NCBI GenBank assembly: GCA_039566865.1
Contig: CM076959.1
Coordinates: 18,336,501-18,400,500, forward strand
Direction: 5' to 3'
DNA length: 64,000 bases
Source: Aurelia coerulea
Lineage: Eukaryota; Cnidaria; Scyphozoa; Semaeostomeae; Ulmaridae
The notes beneath the pieces are model-generated. The model did no database searches, was not told the origin of the DNA, and saw only the letters and a list, made by a program, of their open reading frames with translations. Positions within the stretch are counted from its first letter, which is position 1. Every line of letters begins with the position of its first letter. Made by a program: the position numbers and the translations under genes. Of this stretch, positions 39,801 to 51,957 are shown piece by piece.

Positions 39801-42800
39801 GGCTATAGCCTTACTTTTTGCCCAAAAATCAGTAATTTCAAAATGGGCCTATTTTTGCAAAAAAGCAAAGGCTACAGCCTTACTTTTTGCCCAAAAATCA
39901 GTAACTTCAAAATGGGCCTATTTTTGCAAAAAAGCAAAGGCTATAGCCTTACTTTTTGCCCAAAAATCAGTAATTTCAAAATGGGCCTATTCTTGCAAAA
40001 AAGCAAAGGCTATAGCCTTACTTTTTGCCCAAAAATCAGTAATTTCAAAATGGGCCTATTTTTGCAAAAAAAGCAAAGGCTATAGCCTTACTTTTTGCCC
40101 AAAAATCAGTAATTTCAAAATGGGCCTATTTTTGCAAAAAAGCAAAGGCTATAGCCTTACTTTTTGCCCGAAAATCAGTAATTTCAAAATGGGCCTATTT
40201 TTGCAAAAAAGCAAAGGCTATAGCCTTACTTTTTGCCCAAAAATCAGTAATTTCAAAATGGGCCTATTTTTGCAAAAAAAGCAAAGGCTATAGCCTTACT
40301 TTTTGCCCAAAAATCAGTAATTTCAAAATGGGCCTATTTTTGCAAAAAAGCAAAGGCTATAGCCTTACTTTTTGCCCGAAAATCAGTAATTTCAAAATGG
40401 GCCTATTTTTGCAAAAAAGCAAAGGCTATAGCCTTACTTTTTGCCCAAAAATCAGTAATTTCAAAATGGGCCTATTTTTGCAAAAAAGCAAAGGCTATAG
40501 CCTTACTTTTTGCCCAAAAATCAGTAATTTCAAAATGGGCCTATTTTTGCAAAAAAGCAAAGGCTATAGCCTTACTTTTTGCCCAAAAATCAGTAATTTC
40601 AAAATGGGCCTATTTTTGCAAAAAAGCAAAGGCTATAGCCTTACTTTTTGCCCAAAAATCAGTAATTTCAAAATGGGCCAATTTTTGCAAAAAAGCAAAG
40701 GCTATAGCCTTACTTTTTGCCCAAAAATCAGTAATTTCAAAATGGGCCTATTTTTGCAAAAAAGCAAAGGCTATAGCCTTACTTTTTGCCCAAAAATCAG
40801 TAATTTCAAAATGGGCCTATTTTTGCAAAGAAGCAAAGGCTATAGCCTTACTTTTTGCCCAAAAATCAGTAATTTCAAAATGGGCCTATTTTTGCTAAAA
40901 AGCAAAGGCTATAGCCTTACTTTTTGCCAACAAATCAGTAATTTCAAAATGGGCCTATTTTTGCAAAAAAGCAAAGGCTATAGCCTTACTTTTTGCCCAA
41001 AAATCAGTAACTTCAAAATAGGCCTATTTTTGCAAAAAAGCAAAGGCTATAGCCTTACTTTTTGCCCAAAAATCAGTAATTTCAAAATGGGCCTATTTTT
41101 GCAAAAAAGCAAAGGCTACAGCCTTACTTTTTGCCCAAAAATCAGTAACTTCAAAATGGGCCTATTTTTGCAAAAAAGCAAAGGCTATAGCCTTACTTTT
41201 TGCCCAAAAATCAGTAATTTCAAAATGGGCCTATTTTTGCAAAAAAGCAAAGGCTATAGCCTTACTTTTTGCCCAAAAATCAGTAATTTCAAAATGGGCC
41301 TATTTTTGCAAAAAAAGCAAAGGCTATAGCCTTACTTTTTGCCCAAAAATCAGTAATTTCAAAATGGGCCTATTTTTGCAAAAAAGCAAAGGCTATAGCC
41401 TTACTTTTTGCCCAAAAATCAGTAACTTCAAAATGGGCCTATTTTTGCAAAAAAGCAAAGGCTATAGCCTTACTTTTTGCCCAAAAATCAGTAATTTCAA
41501 AATGGGCCTATTTTTGCAAAAAAGCAAAGGCTATAGCCTTACTTTTTGCCCAAAAATCAGTAACTTCAAAATGGGCCTATTTTTGCAAAAAAGCAAAGGC
41601 TATAGCCTTACTTTTTGCCCAAAAATCAGTAATTTCAAAATGGGCCTATTTTTGCAAAAAAGCAAAGGCTATAGCCTTACGTTTTGCCCAAAAATCAGTA
41701 ATTTCAAAATGGGCCTATTTTTGCAAAAAAGCAAAGGCTATAGCCTTACTTTTTGCCCAAAAATCAGTAATTTCAAAATGGGCCTATTTTTGCAAAAAAG
41801 CAAAGGCTATAGCCTTACTTTTTGCCCAAAAATCAGTAATTTCAAAATGGGCCTATTTTTGCAAAAAAGCAAAGGCTACAGCCTTACTTTTTGCCCAAAA
41901 ATCAGTAACTTCAAAATGGGCCTATTTTTGCAAAAAAGCAAAGGCTATAGCCTTACTTTTTGCCCAAAAATCAGTAATTTCAAAATGGGCCTATTTTTGC
42001 AAAAAAGCAAAGGCTATAGCCTTACTTTTTGCCCAAAAATCAGTAATTTCAAAATGGGCCTATTTTTGCAAAAAAAGCAAAGGCTATAGCCTTACTTTTT
42101 GCCCAAAAATCAGTAATTTCAAAATGGGCCTATTTTTGCAAAAAAGCAAAGGCTATAGCCTTACTTTTTGCCCGAAAATCAGTAATTTCAAAATGGGCCT
42201 ATTTTTGCAAAAAAGCAAAGGCTATAGCCTTACTTTTTGCCCAAAAATCAGTAATTTCAAAATGGGCCTATTTTTGCAAAAAAGCAAAGGCTATAGCCTT
42301 ACTTTTTGCCCAAAAATCAGTAATTTCAAAATGGGCCTATTTTTGCAAAAAAGCAAAGGCTATAGCCTTACTTTTTGCCCAAAAATCAGTAATTTCAAAA
42401 TGGGCCTATTTTTGCAAAAAAGCAAAGGCTATAGCCTTACTTTTTGCCCAAAAATCAGTAATTTCAAAATGGGCCAATTTTTGCAAAAAAGCAAAGGCTA
42501 TAGCCTTACTTTTTGCCCAAAAATCAGTAATTTCAAAATGGGCCTATTTTTGCAAAAAAGCAAAGGCTATAGCCTTACTTTTTGCCCAAAAATCAGTAAT
42601 TTCAAAATGGGCCTATTTTTGCAAAGAAGCAAAGGCTATAGCCTTACTTTTTGCCCAAAAATCAGTAATTTCAAAATGGGCCTATTTTTGCTAAAAAGCA
42701 AAGGCTATAGCCTTACTTTTTGCCAACAAATCAGTAATTTCAAAATGGGCCTATTTTTGCAAAAAAGCAAAGGCTATAGCCTTACTTTTTGCCCAAAAAT

Positions 42801-45800
42801 CAGTAACTTCAAAATGGGCCTATTTTTGCAAAAAAGCAAAGGCTATAGCCTTACTTTTTGCCCAAAAATCAGTAATTTCAAAATGGGCCTATTTTTGCAA
42901 AAAAGCAAAGGCTACAGCCTTACTTTTTGCCCAAAAATCAGTAACTTCAAAATGGGCCTATTTTTGCAAAAAAGCAAAGGCTATAGCCTTACTTTTTGCC
43001 CAAAAATCAGTAATTTCAAAATGGGCCTATTTTTGCAAAAAAGCAAAGGCTATAGCCTTACTTTTTGCCCAAAAATCAGTAATTTCAAAATGGGCCTATT
43101 TTTGCAAAAAAAGCAAAGGCTATAGCCTTACTTTTTGCCCAAAAATCAGTAATTTCAAAATGGGCCTATTTTTGCAAAAAAGCAAAGGCTATAGCCTTAC
43201 TTTTTGCCCAAAAATCAGTAACTTCAAAATGGGCCTATTTTTGCAAAAAAGCAAAGGCTATAGCCTTACTTTTTGCCCAAAAATCAGTAATTTCAAAATG
43301 GGCCTATTTTTGCAAAAAAGCAAAGGCTATAGCCTTACTTTTTGCCCAAAAATCAGTAAATTTTAAAATGGGCCTATTTTTGCAAAAAAGCAAAGGCTAT
43401 AGCCTTACTTTTTGCCCAAAAATCAGTAATTTCAAAATGGGCCTATTTTTGCAAAAAAGCAAAGGCTATAGCCTTACTTTTTGCCAAAAAATCAGTAATT
43501 TCAAAATGGGCCTATTTTTGCAAAAAAGCAAAGGCTATAGCCTTACTTTTTGCCCAAAAATCAGTAATTTCAAAATGGGCCTATTTTTGCAAAAAAGCAA
43601 AGGCTATAGCCTTACTTTTTGCCCAAAAATCAGTAACTTCAAAATGGGCCTATTTTTGCAAAAAAGCAAAGGCTATAGCCTTACTTTTTGCCCAAAAATC
43701 AGTAATTTCAAAATGGGCCTATTTTTGCAAAAAAGCAAAGGCTATAGCCTTACTTTTTGCCCAAAAATCAGTAATTTCAAAATGGGCCTATTTTTGCAAA
43801 AAAGCAAAGGCTATAGCCTTACTTTTTGCCCAAAAATCAGTAATTTCAAAATGGGCCTATTTTTGCAAAAAAGCAAAGGCTATAGCCTTACTTTTTGCCA
43901 AAAAATCAGTAATTTCAAAATGGGCCTATTTTTGCAAAAAAGCAAAGGCTATAGCCTTACTTTTTGCCCAAAAATCAGTAATTTCAAAATGGGCCTATTT
44001 TTGCAAAAAAGCAAAGGCTATAGCCTTACTTTTTGCCCAAAAATCAGTAACTTCAAAATGGGCCTATTTTTGCAAAAAAGCAAAGGCTATAGCCTTACTT
44101 TTTGCCCAAAAATCAGTAATTTCAAAATGGGCCTATTTTTGCAAAAAAGCAAAGGCTATAGCCTTACTTTTTGCCCAAAAATCAGTAATTTCAAAATGGG
44201 CCTATTTTTGCAAAAAAGCAAAGGCTATAGCCTTACTTTTTGCCCAAAAATCAGTAATTTCAAAATGGGCCTATTTTTGCAAAAAAGCAAAGGCTATAGC
44301 CTTACTTTTTGACCAAAAATCAGTAATTTCAAAATGGGCCTATTTTTGCAAAAAAGCAAAGGCTACAGCCTTACTTTTTGCCCAAAAATCAGTAACTTCA
44401 AAATGGTCCTATTTTTGCAAAAAAGCAAAGGCTATAGCCTTACTTTTTGCCCAAAAATCAGTAATTTCAAAATGGGCCTATTTTTGCAAAAAAGCAAAGG
44501 CTATAGCCTTACTTTTTGCCCAAAAATCAGTAATTTCAAAATGGGCCTATTTTTGCAAAAAAAGCAAAGGCTATAGCCTTACTTTTTGCCCAAAAATCAG
44601 TAATTTCAAAATGGGCCTATTTTTTCAAAAAAAGCAAAGGCTATAGCCTTACTTTTTGCCCAAAAATCAGTAATTTGAAAATGGGCCTATTTTTGCAAAA
44701 AAGCAAAGGCTATAGCCTTACTTTTTGCCAAAAAATCAGTAATTTCAAAATGGGCCTATTTTTGCAAAAAAGCAAAGGCTATAGCCTTACTTTTTGCCCA
44801 AAAATCAGTAATTTCAAAATGGGCCTATTTTTGCAAAAAAGCAAAGGCTATAGCCTTACTTTTTGCCCAAAAATCAGTAACTTCAAAATGGGCCTATTTT
44901 TGCAAAAAAGCAAAGGCTATAGCCTTACTTTTTGCCCAAAAATCAGTAATTTCAAAATGGGCCTATTTTTGCAAAAAAGCAAAGGCTATAGCCTTACGTT
45001 TTGCCCAAAAATCAGTAATTTCAAAATGGGCCTATTTTTGCAAAAAAGCAAAGGCTATAGCCTTACTTTTTGCCCAAAAATCAGTAATTTCAAAATGGGC
45101 CTATTTTTGCAAAAAAGCAAAGGCTATAGCCTTACTTTTTGCCCAAAAATCAGTAATTTCAAAATGGGCCTATTTTTGCAAAAAAGCAAAGGCTACAGCC
45201 TTACTTTTTGCCCAAAAATCAGTAACTTCAAAATGGGCCTATTTTTGCAAAAAAGCAAAGGCTATAGCCTTACTTTTTGCCCAAAAATCAGTAATTTCAA
45301 AATGGGCCTATTCTTGCAAAAAAGCAAAGGCTATAGCCTTACTTTTTGCCCAAAAATCAGTAATTTCAAAATGGGCCTATTTTTGCAAAAAAAGCAAAGG
45401 CTATAGCCTTACTTTTTGCCCAAAAATCAGTAATTTCAAAATGGGCCTATTTTTGCAAAAAAGCAAAGGCTATAGCCTTACTTTTTGCCCGAAAATCAGT
45501 AATTTCAAAATGGGCCTATTTTTGCAAAAAAGCAAAGGCTATAGCCTTACTTTTTGCCCAAAAATCAGTAATTTCAAAATGGGCCTATTTTTGCAAAAAA
45601 AGCAAAGGCTATAGCCTTACTTTTTGCCCAAAAATCAGTAATTTCAAAATGGGCCTATTTTTGCAAAAAAGCAAAGGCTATAGCCTTACTTTTTGCCCGA
45701 AAATCAGTAATTTCAAAATGGGCCTATTTTTGCAAAAAAGCAAAGGCTATAGCCTTACTTTTTGCCCAAAAATCAGTAATTTCAAAATGGGCCTATTTTT

Positions 45801-46650
45801 GCAAAAAAGCAAAGGCTATAGCCTTACTTTTTGCCCAAAAATCAGTAATTTCAAAATGGGCCTATTTTTGCAAAAAAGCAAAGGCTATAGCCTTACTTTT
45901 TGCCCAAAAATCAGTAATTTCAAAATGGGCCTATTTTTGCAAAAAAGCAAAGGCTATAGCCTTACTTTTTGCCCAAAAATCAGTAATTTCAAAATGGGCC
46001 AATTTTTGCAAAAAAGCAAAGGCTATAGCCTTACTTTTTGCCCAAAAATCAGTAATTTCAAAATGGGCCTATTTTTGCAAAAAAGCAAAGGCTATAGCCT
46101 TACTTTTTGCCCAAAAATCAGTAATTTCAAAATGGGCCTATTTTTGCAAAGAAGCAAAGGCTATAGCCTTACTTTTTGCCCAAAAATCAGTAATTTCAAA
46201 ATGGGCCTATTTTTGCTAAAAAGCAAAGGCTATAGCCTTACTTTTTGCCAACAAATCAGTAATTTCAAAATGGGCCTATTTTTGCAAAAAAGCAAAGGCT
46301 ATAGCCTTACTTTTTGCCCAAAAATCAGTAACTTCAAAATGGGCCTATTTTTGCAAAAAAGCAAAGGCTATAGCCTTACTTTTTGCCCAAAAATCAGTAA
46401 TTTCAAAATGGGCCTATTTTTGCAAAAAAGCAAAGGCTACAGCCTTACTTTTTGCCCAAAAATCAGTAACTTCAAAATGGGCCTATTTTTGCAAAAAAGC
46501 AAAGGCTATAGCCTTACTTTTTGCCCAAAAATCAGTAATTTCAAAATGGGCCTATTTTTGCAAAAAAGCAAAGGCTATAGCCTTACTTTTTGCCCAAAAA
46601 TCAGTAATTTCAAAATGGGCCTATTTTTGCAAAAAAAGCAAAGGCTATAG
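36803..46650 (+). repeat. Higher-order block pair offset by 5,321 bp
   Basis: The pattern of 36803-41329 recurs at 42124-46650 with the same variant order. Examples are the TTGCTAAAAAG monomers and the TTTGACC stops at 38988 and 44309. The difference I noticed is AAAATAGGCC at 41017, where the sister copy has AAAATGGGCC. A sub-block also recurs at 3,525 bp (36803, 40328) and again at 42124, 45649. Confidence 0.85.
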
Positions 46651-49600
46651 CCTTACTTTTTGCCCAAAAATCAGTAATTTCAAAATGGGCCTATTTTTGC
46701 AAAAAAGCAAAGGCTATAGCCTTACTTTTTGCCCAAAAATCAGTAACTTCAAAATGGGCCTATTTTTGCAAAAAAGCAAAGGCTATAGCCTTACTTTTTG
46801 CCCAAAAATCAGTAATTTCAAAATGGGCCTATTTTTGCAAAAAAGCAAAGGCTATAGCCTTACTTTTTGCCCAAAAATCAGTAAATTTTAAAATGGGCCT
46901 ATTTTTGCAAAAAAGCGAAGGTTATAGCCTTACTTTTTGCCAAAAAATCAGTAATTTCAAAATGGGCCTATTTTTGCAAAAAAGCAAAGGCTATAGCCTT
47001 ACTTTTTGCCAAAAAATCAGTAATTTCAAAATGGGCCTATTTTTCCAAAAAAGCAAAAGCTATAGCCTTACTTTTTGCCCAAAAATCAGTAATTTCAAAA
47101 TGGACCTATTTTTGCAAAAAAGCAAAGGCTATAGCCTTACTTTTTGCCCAAAAATCAGTAACTTCAAAATGGGCCTATTTTTGCAAAAAAGCAAAGGCTA
47201 TAGCCTTACTTTTTGCCCAAAAATCAGTAATTTCAAAATGGGCCTATTTTTGCAAAAAAGCAAAGGCTATAGCCTTACTTTTTGCCCAAAAATCAGTAAT
47301 TTCAAAATGGGCCTATTTTTGCAAAAAAGCAAAGGCTATAGCCTTACTTTTTGCCCAAAAATCAGTAATTTCAAAATGGGCCTATTTTTGCAAAAAAGCA
47401 AAGGCTATAGCCTTACTTTTTGCCAAAAAATCAGTAATTTCAAAATGGGCCTATTTTTGCAAAAAAGCAAAGGCTATAGCCTTACTTTTTGCCCAAAAAT
47501 CAGTAATTTCAAAATGGGCCTATTTTTGCAAAAAAGCAAAGGCTATAGCCTTACTTTTTGCCCAAAAATCAGTAACTTCAAAATGGGCCTATTTTTGCAA
47601 AAAAGCAAAGGCTATAGCCTTACTTTTTGCCCAAAAATCAGTAATTTCAAAATGGGCCTATTTTTGCAAAAAAGCAAAGGCTATAGCCTTACTTTTTGCC
47701 CAAAAATCAGTAATTTCAAAATGGGCCTATTTTTGCAAAAAAGCAAAGGCTATAGCCTTACTTTTTGCCCAAAAATCAGTAATTTCAAAATGGGCCTATT
47801 TTTGCAAAAAAGCAAAGGCTATAGCCTTACTTTTTGACCAAAAATCAGTAATTTCAAAATGGGCCTATTTTTGCAAAAAAGCAAAGGCTACAGCCTTACT
47901 TTTTGCCCAAAAATCAGTAACTTCAAAATGGTCCTATTTTTGCAAAAAAGCAAAGGCTATAGCCTTACTTTTTGCCCAAAAATCAGTAATTTCAAAATGG
48001 GCCTATTTTTGCAAAAAAGCAAAGGCTATAGCCTTACTTTTTGCCCAAAAATCAGTAATTTCAAAATGGGCCTATTTTTGCAAAAAAGCAAAGGCTATAG
48101 CCTTACTTTTTGCCCAAAAATCAGTAATTTCAAAATGGGCCTATTTTTTCAAAAAAAGCAAAGGCTATAGCCTTACTTTTTGCCCAAAAATCAGTAATTT
48201 GAAAATGGGCCTATTTTTGCAAAAAAGCAAAGGCTATAGCCTTACTTTTTGCCAAAAAATCAGTAATTTCAAAATGGGCCTATTTTTGCAAAAAAGCAAA
48301 GGCTATAGCCTTACTTTTTGCCCAAAAATCAGTAATTTCAAAATGGGCCTATTTTTGCAAAAAAGCAAAGGCTATAGCCTTACTTTTTGCCCAAAAATCA
48401 GTAACTTCAAAATGGGCCTATTTTTGCAAAAAAGCAAAGGCTATAGCCTTACTTTTTGCCCAAAAATCAGTAATTTCAAAATGGGCCTATTTTTGCAAAA
48501 AAGCAAAGGCTATAGCCTTACGTTTTGCCCAAAAATCAGTAATTTCAAAATGGGCCTATTTTTGCAAAAAAGCAAAGGCTATAGCCTTACTTTTTGCCCA
48601 AAAATCAGTAATTTCAAAATGGGCCTATTTTTGCAAAAAAGCAAAGGCTATAGCCTTACTTTTTGCCCAAAAATCAGTAATTTCAAAATGGGCCTATTTT
48701 TGCAAAAAAGCAAAGGCTACAGCCTTACTTTTTGCCCAAAAATCAGTAACTTCAAAATGGGCCTATTTTTGCAAAAAAGCAAAGGCTATAGCCTTACTTT
48801 TTGCCCAAAAATCAGTAATTTCAAAATGGGCCTATTTTTGCAAAAAAGCAAAGGCTATAGCCTTACTTTTTGCCCAAAAATCAGTAATTTCAAAATGGGC
48901 CTATTTTTGCAAAAAAAGCAAAGGCTATAGCCTTACTTTTTGCCCAAAAATCAGTAATTTCAAAATGGGCCTATTTTTGCTAAAAAGCAAAGGCTATAGC
49001 CTTACTTTTTGCCAACAAATCAGTAATTTCAAAATGGGCCTATTTTTGCAAAAAAGCAAAGGCTATAGCCTTACTTTTTGCCCAAAAATCAGTAACTTCA
49101 AAATGGGCCTATTTTTGCAAAAAAGCAAAGGCTATAGCCTTACTTTTTGCCCAAAAATCAGTAATTTCAAAATGGGCCTATTTTTGCAAAAAAGCAAAGG
49201 CTATAGCCTTACTTTTTGCCCAAAAATCAGTAAATTTTAAAATGGGCCTATTTTTGCAAAAAAGCGAAGGTTATAGCCTTACTTTTTGCCCAAAAATCAG
49301 TAATTTCAAAATGGGCCTATTTTTGCAAAAAAGCAAAGGCTATAGCCTTACTTTTTGCCAAAAAATCAGTAATTTCAAAATGGGCCTATTTTTGCAAAAA
49401 AGCAAAGGCTATAGCCTTACTTTTTGCCCAAAAATCAGTAATTTCAAAATGGGCCTATTTTTGCAAAAAAGCAAAGGCTATAGCCTTACTTTTTGCCCAA
49501 AAATCAGTAACTTCAAAATGGGCCTATTTTTGCAAAAAAGCAAAGGCTATAGCCTTACTTTTTGCCCAAAAATCAGTAATTTCAAAATGGGCCTATTTTT

Positions 49601-51026
49601 GCAAAAAAGCAAAGGCTGTAGCCTTACTTTTTGCCCAAAAATCAGTAATTTCAAAATGGGCCTATTTTTGCAAAAAAGCAAAGGCTATAGCCTTACTTTT
49701 TGCCCAAAAATCAGTAATTTCAAAATGGGCCTATTTTTGCAAAAAAGCAAAGGCTATAGCCTTACTTTTTGCCAAAAAATCAGTAATTTCAAAATGGGCC
49801 TATTTTTGCAAAAAAGCAAAGGCTATAGCCTTACTTTTTGCCCAAAAATCAGTAATTTCAAAATGGGCCTATTTTTGCAAAAAAGCAAAGGCTATAGCCT
49901 TACTTTTTGCCCAAAAATCAGTAACTTCAAAATGGGCCTATTTTTGCAAAAAAGCAAAGGCTATAGCCTTACTTTTTGCCCAAAAATCAGTAATTTCAAA
50001 ATGGGCCTATTTTTGCAAAAAAGCAAAGGCTATAGCCTTACTTTTTGCCCAAAAATCAGTAATTTCAAAATGGGCCTATTTTTGCAAAAAAGCAAAGGCT
50101 ATAGCCTTACTTTTTGCCCAAAAATCAGTAATTTCAAAATGGGCCTATTTTTGCAAAAAAGCAAAGGCTATAGCCTTACTTTTTGACCAAAAATCAGTAA
50201 TTTCAAAATGGGCCTATTTTTGCAAAAAAGCAAAGGCTACAGCCTTACTTTTTGCCCAAAAATCAGTAACTTCAAAATGGTCCTATTTTTGCAAAAAAGC
50301 AAAGGCTATAGCCTTACTTTTTGCCCAAAAATCAGTAATTTCAAAATGGGCCTATTTTTGCAAAAAAGCAAAGGCTATAGCCTTACTTTTTGCCCAAAAA
50401 TCAGTAATTTCAAAATGGGCCTATTTTTGCAAAAAAGCAAAGGCTATAGCCTTACTTTTTGCCCAAAAATCAGTAATTTCAAAATGGGCCTATTTTTGCA
50501 AAAAAGCAAAGGCTACAGCCTTACTTTTTGCCCAAAAATCAGTAACTTCAAAATGGTCCTATTTTTGCAAAAAAGCAAAGGCTATAGCCTTACTTTTTGC
50601 CCAAAAATCAGTAATTTCAAAATGGGCCTATTTTTGCAAAAAAGCAAAGGCTATAGCCTTACTTTTTGCCCAAAAATCAGTAATTTCAAAATGGGCCTAT
50701 TTTTGTAAAAAACAAAGGCTATAGCCTTACTTTTTGCCCAAAAATCAGTAATTTCAAAATGGGCCTATTTTTGCAAAAAAGCAAAGGCTATAGCCTTACT
50801 TTTTGCCCGAAAATCAGTAATTTCAAAATGGGCCTATTTTTGCAAAAAAGCAAAGGCTATAGCCTTACTTTTTGCCCAAAAATCAGTAATTTCAAAATGG
50901 GCCTATTTTTGCAAAAAGGCAAAGGCTATAGCCTTACTTTTTGCCCAAAAATCAGTAATTTCAAAATGGGCCTATTTTTGCAAAAAAGCAAAGGCTATAG
51001 CCTTACTTTTTGACCAAAAATCAGTA

Positions 51027-51956
51027 TTAACTCCTGCGGCCAGGTAAACACAGAGAAAGTAGACAAGCTTTGGCAGTTACTTGGGGTCGCATTCAATAAA
51101 GTAGTACTCTAAAAATACAACAACTCACGTAGTAATAGTAGTAACTCTCTCCAGCCCGGAGAGACATTCCCTTCTTCCCTACCCGGGAAGTAATAGTAGT
51201 AGTAGTAGTATTCCCTTCTTCCCTACCCGGGAAGTAGTAGTAGTAGTATTCCCTTCTTCCCTACCCGGGAAGTAGTAGTAGTAGTAGTAGTAGTAACTCT
51301 CTCCTACCCGGAGAGAAAATTCCCTTCTTCCCTCCCTACCCGGGAGTAACTCTCTCCTACCCGGAGAGAAATTCCCTTCTTCCCTCCCTACCCGGGAAGT
51401 AGTAGTAGTAGTAGTAGTAGTAGTAACTCTCTCCTACCCGGAGAGAAATTCCCTTCTTCCCTACCCGGGAAGTAGTAGTAGTAGTAGTAATTCTCTCACC
51501 ACCAGACTCACTTCCCTACTCGGGAAATGACGACCAGTAGTGAGGTTGGACAGACCACCCGCAGGGATAGTGGTAATTGAGCCAAAATGTATATTATGAG
51601 GTTTGAACGAAACATTGACCACCATAAGGGTGGTCCAGCCTACGAGTAAACAAATTAAAAATAGACTAATGGCTAACCATAAATAACACTGTGTTGAGTG
51701 CGACCCGGCTGGATGAAGCACCAGGAAGAAAAAACCATTGACTCCAATTCGGGGAGATGACAGGGGTGGAGGGAGGGGAAATTTTTAGACGACTGAAACT
51801 GAGAGATCGAATTTGCACAAGGCAGGAAGAAGTTTAGCCGCGCCTTGATTGAGGGGACTGAGACGATACCGCGCCTTATAAGGCAATGACAACAAATATG
51901 GTGACCTGATTGCCTTGTCGTTAAAATACATTTACTCCTTTGGGCGTAAATGTTAA
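51027..51956. mobile_element. Element A: 930-bp insertion, TTAA-bounded, internally deleted relative to B
   Basis: It starts TTAACTCCTGCGGCCAGGTA and ends with the hairpin CATTTACTCC..GGGCGTAAATG then TTAA. Its first ~610 bp (to 51640) look identical to B at 51958-52571, and its last ~180 bp (51778-51956) look identical to B at 56234-56412. Only the 137 bp between are private. No convincing ORF. Confidence 0.85.
51117..51500. repeat. Hairpin/(GTA)n module cluster in element A
   Basis: It alternates two stem-loops, CTCTCTCCTACCCGGAGAGA and TTCCCTACCCGGGAA, separated by AGTAGTAGTA runs. Four CTCTCTCC..GGAGAGA stems and six CCCGGGA stems are present. Confidence 0.9.
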
Positions 51957-51957
51957 C

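Larger units (their letters stand above)
27311..51026 (+). repeat. Major satellite array, 69-bp monomer, ~344 copies
   Basis: Consensus monomer in pieces: GGGCCTATTTTTGCAAAAAA, GCAAAGGCTATAGCCTTACT, TTTTGCCCAAAAATCAGTAA, TTTCAAAAT. Most copies differ by 0-3 bases. Recurrent variants are GTAACTTC, GGCTACAGCC, TTGCCAAAAAATC, TTGACCAAAAA, TTACGTTTTG, TTTTGCTAAAAAG, GCGAAGGTTATAG and 70-bp units with an extra A. These reappear in the same order in kilobase blocks. The first few monomers (27311-27480) carry the older GGGGTTAGCC type. Confidence 0.99.

Noticed and set aside
27524..51013. Long plus-strand open frames (up to several hundred codons) of 23-residue repeats across the satellite
   Set aside because: They follow from a 69-bp monomer divisible by three. 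Frame-breaking 70-bp monomers and stop-creating GACC variants occur throughout, two frames are equally open, and there is no gene context.
27311..51026. CRISPR array
   Set aside because: There are no unique spacers between repeats. The monomers are directly adjacent, and the window is eukaryotic with spliced genes.
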